Shown one piece after another: positions 8,037-17,083 of a stretch of 64,000 nt of DNA (position 1 is the stretch's first letter; the number at the start of each line of letters is the position of its first letter). The translations under genes and the position numbers were made by a program. The notes under the pieces are model-generated. The model was not told where the DNA came from. It did no database searches and saw only the letters and a program-made list of their open reading frames with translations. The DNA comes from Clavibacter capsici. Lineage in GTDB: Bacteria > Actinomycetota > Actinomycetes > Actinomycetales > Microbacteriaceae. The DNA is taken from NCBI RefSeq assembly GCF_001280205.1, contig NZ_CP012573.1:2790001-2854000 (forward strand), given 5' to 3'.

Positions 8037-8060
8037 CCCCCCCTTCCACGAGAGGCCCTC

Positions 8061-8384
8061 ATGTCCCCCACGCTCCTCGCGCTCGACGCCGTCCACCAGG
8101 CTTCCGCGCACATCCACCACGCCATGGACGCCGTCGCCATCGACGTGCCCAACGGCGACGCCCAGGCCCCCGCCGACTGGACCGAGAAGTTCGGCCGCAT
8201 CATCGGCATCGCCAAGTGGGTGCTGCTCCCGCTGGCGGTGCTCTCGCTCATCGCGACCGGCGCGATGCTGTTCCGCAACAACCGGCACGAGGGCGGCGAG
8301 ATCCAGGAGCGCCTCATCAAGATCGGCTTCGGCCTCTTCCTCGGCCTGGGCGCCGCGTCGCTCGTGAGCTTCGTCATCGCGTAG
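8061..8384 (+). CDS. VirB2/TrbC pilin-like membrane protein (107 aa)
   Basis: Starts MSPTLLALDAVHQASAHIHH. The second half holds two hydrophobic segments, about residues 50-70 (IAKWVLLPLAVLSLIATGAML) and 87-107 (IKIGFGLFLGLGAASLVSFV), joined by a short charged loop (FRNNRHEGGEIQERL). The size, topology and position before VirB8- and VirB6-like genes fit a VirB2/TrbC-type pilin or core membrane subunit. No classical signal peptide is visible, so the pilin call is mostly contextual. A GAGAGG ribosome binding site precedes the ATG. Confidence 0.6.
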   Translation: MSPTLLALDAVHQASAHIHHAMDAVAIDVPNGDAQAPADWTEKFGRIIGIAKWVLLPLAVLSLIATGAMLFRNNRHEGGEIQERLIKIGFGLFLGLGAASLVSFVIA

Positions 8385-8445
8385 CGCGACCGCCCGCTCC
8401 CCCGCCCCGCCTGCCCGCGCCGCCCGCTCCCTCGAGAGGATCCTC

Positions 8446-9207
8446 ATGAGCACCCCCGCCACGCCCGCCCGCACGCGCCCGCTCCTGATCGCGATCGTCG
8501 TGCTCCTCGCGCTGATCCTGGTGGGCGGCGGCATCGCGACGGCGACGGGCGCGTTCTCGGGCGGCGGGGCGCCGGTCGCGGTGCCGACGGGCGACGCGGT
8601 CGCTGCAACGGAGGCAGGCGCCTCGACGAGCGCACCTGCGCTCCCGGACGGCGCCGTATCCATCTGCGGCCTCCCGGGATACGAGGAGACGAGCTCGCTC
8701 GAAACGGCTCCGCAAGCGCATTGGGAGATCATCGGCACCACGGCGGTCCCCCAGGACACGACCACGACGGGACCGGGGAAGATCGAAGACGACGGCAGGT
8801 TCACGACCTGCTTCGCGCACACGGCTGCGGGTGCCCTCTTCGCGAGCATCAACTTCCTCGCCTCGGGCACCGACTCCCGCAACTACCCGCGCATCTACGA
8901 GCTCCTGGCCGACGGTGATGCCCGTGACCTGGCGAAGTCGGTCGGCCCGACCAGGAAGGCGCAGGACTCGTCGGGCGACTCCCGGGCGCAGGTGTCCGGA
9001 TTCAAGATCGACCGATACTCCGCGGACGAGGCCACGGTCGATCTCGCGCTCTCCTACTCGGGCAACCAACCGCAGCTGGTGAGCATGCCGGTCGTCCTCC
9101 GGTGGGAGCACGGCGACTGGAAGGTCGTCTTCGCGCAGGATGGACCGCCCATCAAGCCATCCGCGCTCACGAGCCTCGGGGGCTACATCCCGTTCGCGGG
9201 GGTCTGA
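8446..9207 (+). CDS. VirB8/TcpC-like bitopic protein, copy 1 (253 aa)
   Basis: Starts MSTPATPARTRPLLIAIVVL: a short cytoplasmic tail, one membrane helix (to VGGGIATATGAF), an Ala/Thr linker and an extracytoplasmic domain of about 190 residues beginning ICGLPGYEETSSLETAPQA. Conserved points shared with copy 2 are WxxxGTTAVP, GPGK, DGxFxTCFAHT, GALFA, QVSGFKI and the end SLGGYIPFAGV. The domain pattern (helix then beta strands ending VVLRWEHGDWKVV) is that of an NTF2-like VirB8/TcpC domain. VirB8 proteins nucleate the T4SS channel. The gene is followed 81 bases later by a tandem duplicate. Confidence 0.65.
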   Translation: MSTPATPARTRPLLIAIVVLLALILVGGGIATATGAFSGGGAPVAVPTGDAVAATEAGASTSAPALPDGAVSICGLPGYEETSSLETAPQAHWEIIGTTAVPQDTTTTGPGKIEDDGRFTTCFAHTAAGALFASINFLASGTDSRNYPRIYELLADGDARDLAKSVGPTRKAQDSSGDSRAQVSGFKIDRYSADEATVDLALSYSGNQPQLVSMPVVLRWEHGDWKVVFAQDGPPIKPSALTSLGGYIPFAGV

Positions 9208-9288
9208 CGCCATGGCCGACCGCACCAGCGAGATGCCCCTCACCGCGACCGTCCAGCAGCCCCTTCCCGCCCTCCCGAGAGGATCCTC

Positions 9289-10029
9289 ATGAGCACCCCC
9301 GCCACGCCCTTCCACAAGCGCCAGCTCTGGATCGTCATCGCGGCCTTCCTGGCCCTCGTGCTCGTGGGCGGCGGCATCGCGGCGGCGACGGGCGCGTTCT
9401 CGGGCGGCCGGACGTCGGTCGCGGCGCCGACGGTCGAAGCAACGCCGGCAGGCACCGGCGACGTGGCTACAGACGCCGGTTCCGCATGCGGCCTCACGGC
9501 TTACCAACCGTCAGGGACACTCGAGAGCGCGCCGTCGGCGACATGGCGACTCGTCGGAACCACGGCGGTGCCGACCTCACCAGAAGCCGGGCCGGGCAAG
9601 ACCAGCGAGGATGGGACGTTCTCAACCTGCTTCGCACACACGCCGACCGGCGCCCTCTTCGCGGCGATCAACTACTACGCCTCGGCGACGGACGGTCGGA
9701 ACACCTCGCGGCTCTACCAGCTCTTCGCGGCCGGACCGGCCAAAGACGAGCTGGCGAAGCAATCCGCCACAGCGACTCCTGATCCGGACGCCACCCGGGC
9801 GCAGGTCGCAGGTTTCAAGATCAATCAGTACTCCGCCGCGTCCGCCACGGTCGACGTCGCCACGAGGGTCCCCGACGGAGCGACGGGAGGATCGGAGCTG
9901 ATAAGCCTTCCCACCGTGCTCAATTGGGAGGACGGGGACTGGAAGATCGTCTACACGATGAGCGGCCCCCCGCTTCCGGCGGCATCGCTCTCCAGCCTCG
10001 GTGGATACGTCCCGTTCAGCGGCGTCTGA
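9289..10029 (+). CDS. VirB8/TcpC-like bitopic protein, copy 2 (246 aa)
   Basis: A paralogue of the gene at 8446, with the same layout: MSTPATPFHKRQLWIVIAAF, a membrane helix (LVLVGGGIAAATGAF), linker, then a domain with TWRLVGTTAVP, DGTFSTCFAHTPTGALFAAINY, AQVAGFKINQY and the end SLGGYVPFSGV. The bases around the two starts are nearly identical (CGAGAGGATCCTCATGAG in both), showing a tandem gene duplication, while the extracellular domains have diverged clearly. Both copies are intact, so each is probably used, perhaps as a hetero-oligomer. It ends three bases before the VirB6-like gene. Confidence 0.65.
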   Translation: MSTPATPFHKRQLWIVIAAFLALVLVGGGIAAATGAFSGGRTSVAAPTVEATPAGTGDVATDAGSACGLTAYQPSGTLESAPSATWRLVGTTAVPTSPEAGPGKTSEDGTFSTCFAHTPTGALFAAINYYASATDGRNTSRLYQLFAAGPAKDELAKQSATATPDPDATRAQVAGFKINQYSAASATVDVATRVPDGATGGSELISLPTVLNWEDGDWKIVYTMSGPPLPAASLSSLGGYVPFSGV

Positions 10030-10032
10030 CGC

Positions 10033-11631
10033 ATGGCGGATCAGCTCGACTGCGATTTCCTCCACCGGTGGCAGCATCCGATCGCATGCCCGAAGCAAGA
10101 TGTCGCAAACGCCGTCTCAGGAACGGTATCCAAAGTGGCTGGAGACACCCTCCAGCAGCTCGTGCACGACGCCGTGACGACCTACGGGAACGTCGTCGCC
10201 TCGCTCGGCACGATGTGGGTGCACGTGCCGAGCCCGCAGTTCACGAAGGGCGACTCCTCGACCGACGGCTACACGCCCAACTCGACCGTCACGAGCGACT
10301 TCGACACGCTGCTCGGGTACATCGCGTGGATCGGGCTCATCGTGGCCGTCCTCTCGATCATCGGATTCGCGATGCTCTACATGCGCGCCCGGTCGGAGGA
10401 CACCGGGATGGACAGCCTGGGCCGGCTCGGCGTCGTGCTCGCCGGGGTGTTCCTCATCACCAGCGCCTCCTCGCTCGTCGCGTGGGTCATCCCGCACTCC
10501 GCTCCCGACGGATCCAGCTCGACCGTGGGCTTCCTGCAGAACTCGACCTGGTACATCGTGCTCGCCATGGCGGTGGGATCCGTGGTGCTCGCGGGCATCC
10601 GCCTCGCGTGGACGCAGCGCACGCAGCCCATCGGCGAGCTGGTCCGCTCGCTGGTCACGCTCGTGATGGTCTCGACCATCGGGCTCACGGTGATCCAGCT
10701 CGCCGTCCAGATCGGCGACGTGTTCTCGGTCGGCGTGCTCAACGCCGCCACCAGCTGCGACGTCAGCGTCGTCGAGGGCAACTGCTTCGGCCGCAACATC
10801 GCCGCGCTCATCTTCCTCACGGACCAGTCGCCGCTCGGCGCCATCGGGATCCTCATCCTCGCGCTCATCGCCGTCCTCATCACGTACGTGCAGATCGCGA
10901 TGATGGTGGTCCGGTCCGCGATGCTGGTGCTGCTCGCGGGGATCCTGCCGCTCACCGCGAGCTTCACGAACACGCCGACCGGGAACCAGTGGTTCCGCAA
11001 GTCCCTCGGATGGCTCACCGCGTTCATCCTCTACAAGCCCGCCGCCGCGCTCGTCTACGCGGCCGCGTTCCGGCTCATCGGCACCGATCTGTTCGCGAAG
11101 GACGACCAGGGACCGTGGTCGATCCTCACCGGGATGGCGCTGATGCTCATCGCGCTCATCGCGCTGCCCGCGCTCATGCGGTTCATCGCGCCGATGGTCG
11201 CGCCGGCCGGCGGGGTGTCGGGCGCGGCGGTCGCGGGAGCCGTGATGGGCGGGGCCGGCGAGGCTGCCTCCGGAGCGATCAAGCAGGCCGGATCCATGGC
11301 GAGCAGGTCCAACGGCGGGGGCGGCGGCGCGGGCGGCGGAGCCGCGTCCGGACCCTCCGGCGCCGCCAACGCGAGCGCCGGCGCACGCAGCGGCACCGCG
11401 GCCAAGGGCGCGGCGGCCGGAGCCAAGGCCGGCGCCGGCGCCGGCGCGAGCGGCGCGGCAGCGGGCGGCGCAGCAGGCGGAGCGGCCGCCGCGGGAGCAG
11501 CCGTCGCGGGCCCCGTCGGGCTCGCCGCGCTCGGCGTCGCGAAGCTCGCCGAGGGCGCCAAGAAGGCCGCGCACGCCACCAAGGGCGCCGTCGAGGACGC
11601 CGCGGGAGAGGGCCCCTCGGGGGCCAGGTAG
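10033..11631 (+). CDS. VirB6/TrbL-like polytopic conjugation protein (532 aa)
   Basis: Starts MADQLDCDFLHRWQHPIACP, a Cys-containing N-terminus typical of actinobacterial TrbL-like proteins. About seven to eight membrane helices follow (for example GYIAWIGLIVAVLSIIGFAML, IGILILALIAVLITYVQIAMM, LMLIALIALPALMRFIAP). After about residue 400 the protein is a long Gly/Ala-rich cytoplasmic or periplasmic tail with a few Lys. An NTPTGNQWFRKSLGWLTAFI segment is shared with this family. VirB6/TrbL forms the inner-membrane channel of type IV secretion systems. It overlaps nothing but lies three bases after the second VirB8-like gene and 12 before the SCO6880 gene, so the block is one operon. Confidence 0.85.
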   Translation: MADQLDCDFLHRWQHPIACPKQDVANAVSGTVSKVAGDTLQQLVHDAVTTYGNVVASLGTMWVHVPSPQFTKGDSSTDGYTPNSTVTSDFDTLLGYIAWIGLIVAVLSIIGFAMLYMRARSEDTGMDSLGRLGVVLAGVFLITSASSLVAWVIPHSAPDGSSSTVGFLQNSTWYIVLAMAVGSVVLAGIRLAWTQRTQPIGELVRSLVTLVMVSTIGLTVIQLAVQIGDVFSVGVLNAATSCDVSVVEGNCFGRNIAALIFLTDQSPLGAIGILILALIAVLITYVQIAMMVVRSAMLVLLAGILPLTASFTNTPTGNQWFRKSLGWLTAFILYKPAAALVYAAAFRLIGTDLFAKDDQGPWSILTGMALMLIALIALPALMRFIAPMVAPAGGVSGAAVAGAVMGGAGEAASGAIKQAGSMASRSNGGGGGAGGGAASGPSGAANASAGARSGTAAKGAAAGAKAGAGAGASGAAAGGAAGGAAAAGAAVAGPVGLAALGVAKLAEGAKKAAHATKGAVEDAAGEGPSGAR

Positions 11632-11643
11632 GGACACGGATCC

Positions 11644-13152
11644 ATGAGCGCCATCGAGGGCCGCGCCACCGCGCGCACGTACGGCAACTGGCGGAAGCCG
11701 CGCACCCGCGGCGTCGGCGGGCTCGGCATGTTCCCGACGATGTTCGGGTTCGCCGGGGCCGTGATGGTCATCATCGTCGCCACCAACAAGGGACTCGTCG
11801 CCGGGGTGATCACGGCGGCGGTGTTCGCCGGCGTGCTCGCGGCGGTCGCGGTCAAGGACAAGCACGGGGAGTCGGGGATGATCCGGATCATGAACCGCGC
11901 GGGCTGGCTGTTCGCCCGCAACCGCGGCGCGCACCTCTACCGCTCGGGGCCGCTGGGCTTCGCGGAGTGGGGCACGGCGCAGCTGCCGGGCCTCGCCGCG
12001 GGATCCCGCCTCACCGAGTGGAAGGACTCCTACGGCCGGCCGTTCGCGCTGATCGAGGTGCCCTCGACGAACGACTTCACGGTCGTGCTGGGCGCGGAGC
12101 CCGACGGATCCGCGCTCGTGGACCAGGAGCAGGTCGACATCTGGGTCGCCGAGTGGGGCTCCTGGCTCGAGGCGCTCGCCGACGAGCCCGGCCTCGTCGC
12201 CGCGTCCGTCACCCTCGAGACCGCGCCGGACACCGGCACGCGGCTGGCGTCGGAGGTGCTCGGGCGCATCGACGACCGCGGATCCGAGTTCTCCAAGAGC
12301 GTGCTGCGGAAGATCGTCGCCACCTACCCGGCCGGCGCCGCGACCATCAAGGCGTACGTCGCCATCACCTTCGCGGGCGCCGCGCGCTCCGGCACCGCCC
12401 GGCGGAGCCCCGAGGAGATGGGCCGCGAGCTCGCCTACCGGCTGCCCGGCCTCACCTCGGGCCTCTCCTCCACCGGCGCGGGCGCCGCCCGGCCGCTCAC
12501 GGCGCAGGACCTGTGCGAGGTGGTGCGGATCGCGTACGACCCCGCCGCCGCGATCCTCATCGACCAGGCGAACTCCGCCGGCCAGGCCACCGAGCTGTAC
12601 TGGCCGGAGGTCGGGCCGACCGCGCACCAGGCCGCGTGGGACTACTACCGCCACGACTCGGCGCTCTCGGTGTCGTGGATGATGTCGCAGGCGCCGCGCG
12701 GGAACGTGGGCGAGTCGATCCTGTCGCGGCTGCTCGCGCCGCACCGGCACATCGCCCGCAAGCGCGTCACGATGCTCTACCGGCCCATCGACCCGGCGCG
12801 CGCCGCCGCCATCGTCGAGGCCGACAAGCGCGACGCCGAGTTCCTCGTGGGCTCCACCCGGAACCCCACCGGCCGGTCGCGCAAGGACGTCATCGCGGCC
12901 TTCGCCAACGAGTCCGAGGAGTCGGGCGGCGCGGGGCTCGTCAACTTCGGCATGGTCGTGACCGCGACCGTGCAGGATCCGGCCACCATCGAGGACGCGC
13001 GCGCCGCCGTCGACAGCCTCTCCGCGCAGGCCCGCATCCGCCTCCGTGTCGTGCACGGCTCGCAGGACTCCGCGTTCGCCGCGGGCCTGCCGCTCGGCCT
13101 GGTGCTGCCGCGGCACCTGGCCATCCCCCACGACATCCGGGACCAGCTGTGA
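11644..13152 (+). CDS. SCO6880 family conjugation protein (502 aa)
   Basis: Starts MSAIEGRATARTYGNWRKPR. Two membrane helices lie at about residues 27-66 (MFGFAGAVMVIIVATNKGLVAG...AVFAGVLAAVAVKD), followed by a large cytoplasmic domain with RAGWLFARNRGAHLYRSGPL, VVLGAEPDGSALVDQEQVD, YWPEVGPTAHQAAWDYYRHD and RKRVTMLYRPIDPARAA. This is the recognised SCO6880 architecture of actinobacterial ICEs and plasmids, thought to correspond to a PrgI/VirB3-like membrane part fused to the N-terminal portion of a VirB4-like protein. The following gene supplies the ATPase, so together they appear to make a split VirB3-VirB4 unit. Confidence 0.85.
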   Translation: MSAIEGRATARTYGNWRKPRTRGVGGLGMFPTMFGFAGAVMVIIVATNKGLVAGVITAAVFAGVLAAVAVKDKHGESGMIRIMNRAGWLFARNRGAHLYRSGPLGFAEWGTAQLPGLAAGSRLTEWKDSYGRPFALIEVPSTNDFTVVLGAEPDGSALVDQEQVDIWVAEWGSWLEALADEPGLVAASVTLETAPDTGTRLASEVLGRIDDRGSEFSKSVLRKIVATYPAGAATIKAYVAITFAGAARSGTARRSPEEMGRELAYRLPGLTSGLSSTGAGAARPLTAQDLCEVVRIAYDPAAAILIDQANSAGQATELYWPEVGPTAHQAAWDYYRHDSALSVSWMMSQAPRGNVGESILSRLLAPHRHIARKRVTMLYRPIDPARAAAIVEADKRDAEFLVGSTRNPTGRSRKDVIAAFANESEESGGAGLVNFGMVVTATVQDPATIEDARAAVDSLSAQARIRLRVVHGSQDSAFAAGLPLGLVLPRHLAIPHDIRDQL

Positions 13153-13224
13153 TCCGCCGGGCCGCCGCCCACGCCGCCGCCCCCGCCGCCGCCCGCCCGG
13201 CACCCCACCCCGAGAGGAGCCGCC

Positions 13225-14910
13225 GTGCCCGCGCTTGACCAGGGCTCCCGCAAGGTCGCCACCCGCCGCACCCGCAAGCTGGCGGCCGACGCGGCCCGCG
13301 CGGCATCGGAGGCGGAGGCGCGCCCCGAGGCGCCGCGCCCGACGAGGGCCGAGCGCCGCGCCCTCCGCACGACCGCCCGCGCCGAGCGGCGCCCGTCCCC
13401 GCGCGGCTGGCTCGGCCGGGCCCGCGGCGAGACCGTGCTCGTGCAGCCGGCGCCCGAGTGGCGCGGCACCACCGTGCAGGTGTGCGGCCTGTGGCCGTAC
13501 GCCGTGGGATCCAGCAGCCCCATCAGCGGCGTGCCCCTCGGGCTGCACCTCGACACCGGCGCCACCGTCTGCGCCGACCCCATCTCCTGGTTCCAGTCGG
13601 GGATCATCTCGAACCCGTCGATCTTCGCCCTGGGCCTCCCCGGCCTCGGCAAGTCGACCCTCATCCGCAGGATGTGCGTCGGCGGCGACGGCATGGGCTA
13701 CCTGCCGCTCGTGCTCGGCGACCTCAAGCCCGACTACGTCGACATGGTGCACGCGCTCGACGGCCAGGTCATCACGCTCGGCCGCGGCCGCGGGCACCTC
13801 AACGTGCTGGATCCGGGCGGCGCGATCGAGGCGGCCGAGCAGCTGCGCGCCGCGGGCTTCGAGCAGGAGCGGCAGCGCCTCATCGCCGACGCGCACGGGC
13901 GCCGCAACACGATGGTCTCGGCGCTGCTCACCATCCTCCGCAAGCAGGCGCCCGACGACGTGGAGGAGTCGATCATCGACGCGGCCCTCCGCGTGCTCGA
14001 CGCGGAGTTCCCGGGCGTGCCCGTGCTCGCCGACCTGCTGCGCGTGATCCAGGACGCCCACCCCGCCGTGCGCGACGTGGCCGTCGACCGCGGCGACCTC
14101 GCGCGGTACCAGGAGATCACCCGCGGGCTCGAGGCGAGCCTCATCAGCCTCACGCGCGGCGGCCGGCTGGGCGAGATCTTCGCGCAGCAGACCGACGTGG
14201 CCATGCGGCACGACCGGCCGGTGGTCTACGACGTGTCGTCCATCGACGAGTCCGACACCGACCTCCAGGCCGCCGTGCTCCTCGCCTGCTGGTCGCAGGG
14301 CTTCGGCACGGTGAACGTCGCGACCGCGCTGGCCGACGCGGGGCTCCAGCCCCGCCGGCACTACCTCATCGTGATGGACGAGCTGTGGCGCGCGCTCCGC
14401 GTCGGCACGGGCATCGTCGACCGCATCGACTCGCTCACCCGCCTCAACCGGCAGCGGGGCGTGGGCCTCGCGATGATCACGCACACCATGTCCGACCTGC
14501 TGGCGCTCGCCGACGAGCAGGACCGGATGAAGGCGCGCGGCTTCGTCGAGCGCGCCGGCATGGTCGTCGCCGGCGGGCTGCCGCGCGCGGAGATGTCGAT
14601 GCTCACCCAGGCGGTCGCGCTGTCGCACTCGGAGCAGGACCTCGTCATGTCGTGGCAGAACCCGCCCGGCTGGTCGCCCGACCAGGAGCCGCCGGGGCGC
14701 GGGCGGTTCCTCATCAAGGTCGGCGGGCACCCGGGGATCCCCGTGCACGTCGAGCTCACCGAGGAGGAGCGGCACATCAACGACACGAACAAGGCCTGGC
14801 ACGCGACCGAGTCGTTCCCCGAGCCGGACGAGACGTCGGCCCGCCCGTCCGAGCAGCCCGCGAAGGCCGTCGACGAGGCGCTCGAGGCCGTGGAGGCGGG
14901 CGCCGCATGA
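13225..14910 (+). CDS. VirB4/TraC-like conjugation ATPase (561 aa)
   Basis: A GTG start with GAGAGGAG just upstream. After a basic N-terminal 70 residues, Walker A GLPGLGKST lies at about 137-145 and a Walker B-like HYLIVMDELW at about 380, followed by the RQRGVGLAMITHTMSDLLAL sensor region; ENPSIFALG-like NPSIFALGLPGLGKS is typical of the actinobacterial VirB4 group. The protein powers assembly or substrate transfer by the type IV secretion channel. Its stop overlaps the coupling-protein start (ATGA at 14907-14910). It lacks the N-terminal VirB4 domain, which the preceding SCO6880 protein likely provides. Confidence 0.88.
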   Translation: MPALDQGSRKVATRRTRKLAADAARAASEAEARPEAPRPTRAERRALRTTARAERRPSPRGWLGRARGETVLVQPAPEWRGTTVQVCGLWPYAVGSSSPISGVPLGLHLDTGATVCADPISWFQSGIISNPSIFALGLPGLGKSTLIRRMCVGGDGMGYLPLVLGDLKPDYVDMVHALDGQVITLGRGRGHLNVLDPGGAIEAAEQLRAAGFEQERQRLIADAHGRRNTMVSALLTILRKQAPDDVEESIIDAALRVLDAEFPGVPVLADLLRVIQDAHPAVRDVAVDRGDLARYQEITRGLEASLISLTRGGRLGEIFAQQTDVAMRHDRPVVYDVSSIDESDTDLQAAVLLACWSQGFGTVNVATALADAGLQPRRHYLIVMDELWRALRVGTGIVDRIDSLTRLNRQRGVGLAMITHTMSDLLALADEQDRMKARGFVERAGMVVAGGLPRAEMSMLTQAVALSHSEQDLVMSWQNPPGWSPDQEPPGRGRFLIKVGGHPGIPVHVELTEEERHINDTNKAWHATESFPEPDETSARPSEQPAKAVDEALEAVEAGAA

Positions 14911-16661
14911 GGGCCGAGCAGACGAACCGCCGCGCCGAGCCGGGGCGCGCGAACCCGGGCACGGTCATCGCGACCTGGGCGATCGGCATCGCGGCCGGGC
15001 TCCTCGCGTCGGCGTGGGCGGGGCTCGCCGCGGCGCACGCCCTCACCGGGGCGGGGGCGCCGCTGCCCGCGGATCCGCTCGCCGTCGCCATCGCGCTGAA
15101 GAAGGGCGAGGTCGCGTGGACCCCGCTCGCCGTGGTGATCGCCGTGGTCGTCGCCGCCCTGCTCACCGCCCTCGTGGTCGTCGTCGCCCGCGCGCTCCGC
15201 GGGCTCGGCCGCGGCCGCACGCGCGTCGACCGCAGCGCCCGCTACCTCGCGTCCGCGTCCGACCTCGGCGGCCTGCGCGAGCGCGCGGCCCTCGCGACGG
15301 CGGCGCGCCTCGGCGTCCCGGGCCGCCCGGGCGTGCCGCTCGGCCGCGACCTCCGCGGCGGCGGCATGCTCTACGCGTCGTGGGAGGACGTGTCCATCGG
15401 CATCGCCGGCCCGCGCGTGGGCAAGACCACCTCGCTCGTGGTGCCGGCGATCCTCGCGGCGCCCGGCGCGCTCGTCACCACGTCGAACAAGCCCGACGTC
15501 GTCCACGCCACCCGCGACCTCCGGGCGGGCGTCGGCACCACGTGGGTGTTCGACCCCCAGCAGGTCGCGGGCGAGGAGCCGACCTGGTGGTGGGATCCGC
15601 TCTCCTCCGTCGTCGACGACCAGTCCGCCGCGAAGCTCGCGGGCCACTTCGCCGCCGGATCCCGCGAGGCCGACGACCGCGGCGACGCCTTCTTCGACGC
15701 GGCCGGCAAGGACCTCCTCACGGGCCTGCTGCTCGCGGCGGCGCTCGACCGCCGTCCCATCACGGACGTGCTCGGCTGGCTCACGGATCCGGACGAGCGC
15801 GAGATGGTGGCCGTGCTCCGCCGGGGCGGCTACCCCCTCGTCGCCGACGACGTGGAGAGCGCGTCGCGCACCTCGCCCCGGCAGCGCGACGGCGTGTACG
15901 CGACCGCCCGCAAGATGGCGGCGTGCGTCCGCAGCTCGCGCGTGAACCGCTGGGTCACGCCGACGGGCGGCGACGCGGCCGCGGATCCCCGTCCCCGCCT
16001 CGACCCCGACGCCTTCGTGCGCGGCACCGACACCCTCTACTCGCTGTCGATGGAGGGCGAGGGCACGGCGGCTCCCCTGGTGACGGCGCTCACGGTCGCG
16101 ATCGTCGAGGCCGGCGAGCGCCTCGCGCGCACGCAGCCGGGCGGGCGCCTCGCGACGCCGCTCCTGTGCGTGCTCGACGAGGCCGCGAACGTGTGCCGGT
16201 GGAAGGACCTGCCCGACCTGTACTCGCACCTGGGCTCCCGTGGGATCCCGGTCATGTCGATCTTCCAGTCGTACGCGCAGGGCGTCGACGTGTTCGGCCG
16301 CGAGGGCATGCGCAAGCTCTTCAGCGCCGCGAACGAGGTCGTGTACCTCGGCGGCGTGAAGGAGGCGGAGTGGCTGCGGGAGCTGTCCGAGCTCATCGGC
16401 GACTACGACCACGAGACGGTCTCCAGCTCCACGACCCGCGGCGTCCGGTCCACCAGCGTGCAGAACGACCGGCGGCGGATCCTCGACACCTCCGAGCTCG
16501 CGGAGCTGCCCCGGGGCCGCGCCGTCCTGCTCGCGTCCGGGGTGCGCGCCTCCATGATCGCGACCGTGCCCTGGATGGACGGCCCCGAGGCGCCCGTGAT
16601 CCGCGCCTCCCTCGCCGCCGCCGACGCACGTGCCGTCTCCGGGTCGCGGGCGGCGTCGTGA
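14907..16661 (+). CDS. VirD4/TraG-type coupling ATPase (584 aa)
   Basis: Two N-terminal membrane helices (VIATWAIGIAAGLLASAWAG and PLAVVIAVVVAALLTALVVV) precede a cytoplasmic ATPase domain: Walker A GPRVGKTT at about 167-174, TTSNKPDVVHATRD, WWWDPLSSVVDD, Walker B LLCVLDEAANVC at about 420, then MSIFQSYAQGVDVFGREGMR, as in TraM-recognition/VirD4 proteins. Coupling proteins bring the DNA-relaxase complex or effector proteins to the T4SS channel. It overlaps both neighbours by four bases, so translation is coupled. No relaxase gene follows, which is unusual for a conjugation operon. Confidence 0.9.
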   Translation: MRAEQTNRRAEPGRANPGTVIATWAIGIAAGLLASAWAGLAAAHALTGAGAPLPADPLAVAIALKKGEVAWTPLAVVIAVVVAALLTALVVVVARALRGLGRGRTRVDRSARYLASASDLGGLRERAALATAARLGVPGRPGVPLGRDLRGGGMLYASWEDVSIGIAGPRVGKTTSLVVPAILAAPGALVTTSNKPDVVHATRDLRAGVGTTWVFDPQQVAGEEPTWWWDPLSSVVDDQSAAKLAGHFAAGSREADDRGDAFFDAAGKDLLTGLLLAAALDRRPITDVLGWLTDPDEREMVAVLRRGGYPLVADDVESASRTSPRQRDGVYATARKMAACVRSSRVNRWVTPTGGDAAADPRPRLDPDAFVRGTDTLYSLSMEGEGTAAPLVTALTVAIVEAGERLARTQPGGRLATPLLCVLDEAANVCRWKDLPDLYSHLGSRGIPVMSIFQSYAQGVDVFGREGMRKLFSAANEVVYLGGVKEAEWLRELSELIGDYDHETVSSSTTRGVRSTSVQNDRRRILDTSELAELPRGRAVLLASGVRASMIATVPWMDGPEAPVIRASLAAADARAVSGSRAAS

Positions 16662-17083
16662 CGGAGGCGTTCGGCTGGGGCGCCGACGTCGACGCCGTCG
16701 CGTCCGCGGATCCCGTCCACGCCGACCTCGACGCGTTCGTGCGCGGGTTCCTCGCGCCCGCCTACCGCCGGGAGGTGAGCCCGCGCGGCGAGAGCCGGTG
16801 GGATCCCGAGTGGTGGCGCCACCCCGAGGCCGTCGCGCGGCTCAAGGCGCTGTGGCTCGCGTGGGAGGCGCTGCGCCTCGAGGGGGCGACCGGCATGAGC
16901 GTGTGGTGGCGGGATCACGCCGACTACCACCTCGCCGTCCTCATGGGCCCGACCGGCCCGTTCGCGCGCACGTCGGCCACAACGGAGGCCGGGGAGCCGC
17001 TGCCGTGCGCGCCGCTGCCCGTCGGGTCCCTGCCCGGCGGGTCCCGGGATCCGCTCGACCCCGCGGCGGGAGCGGCCTCGTGA
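16658..17083 (+). CDS. DUF4913-like protein (141 aa)
   Basis: A GTG start overlapping the coupling-protein stop (GTGA). The protein begins VTEAFGWGADVDAVASADPV and carries DAFVRGFLAPAYRREV, RWDPEWWRHPEAVARLKALW and GMSVWWRDHADYHLAVLM, the Trp-rich pattern of DUF4913, a soluble family almost always located next to TraG/VirD4 genes in actinobacterial mobile elements. A role as an adaptor for the coupling protein is inferred from this linkage. The C-terminal 35 residues are Pro/Gly-rich. Confidence 0.75.
   Translation: MTEAFGWGADVDAVASADPVHADLDAFVRGFLAPAYRREVSPRGESRWDPEWWRHPEAVARLKALWLAWEALRLEGATGMSVWWRDHADYHLAVLMGPTGPFARTSATTEAGEPLPCAPLPVGSLPGGSRDPLDPAAGAAS

Noticed and set aside
10117-14802. 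Very long minus-strand open frame opposite the T4SS genes
   Set aside because: It is antisense to clearly coding VirB6/SCO6880/VirB4 genes and is Arg/Gly/His-rich low complexity, as expected for shadow frames in 72% GC DNA.
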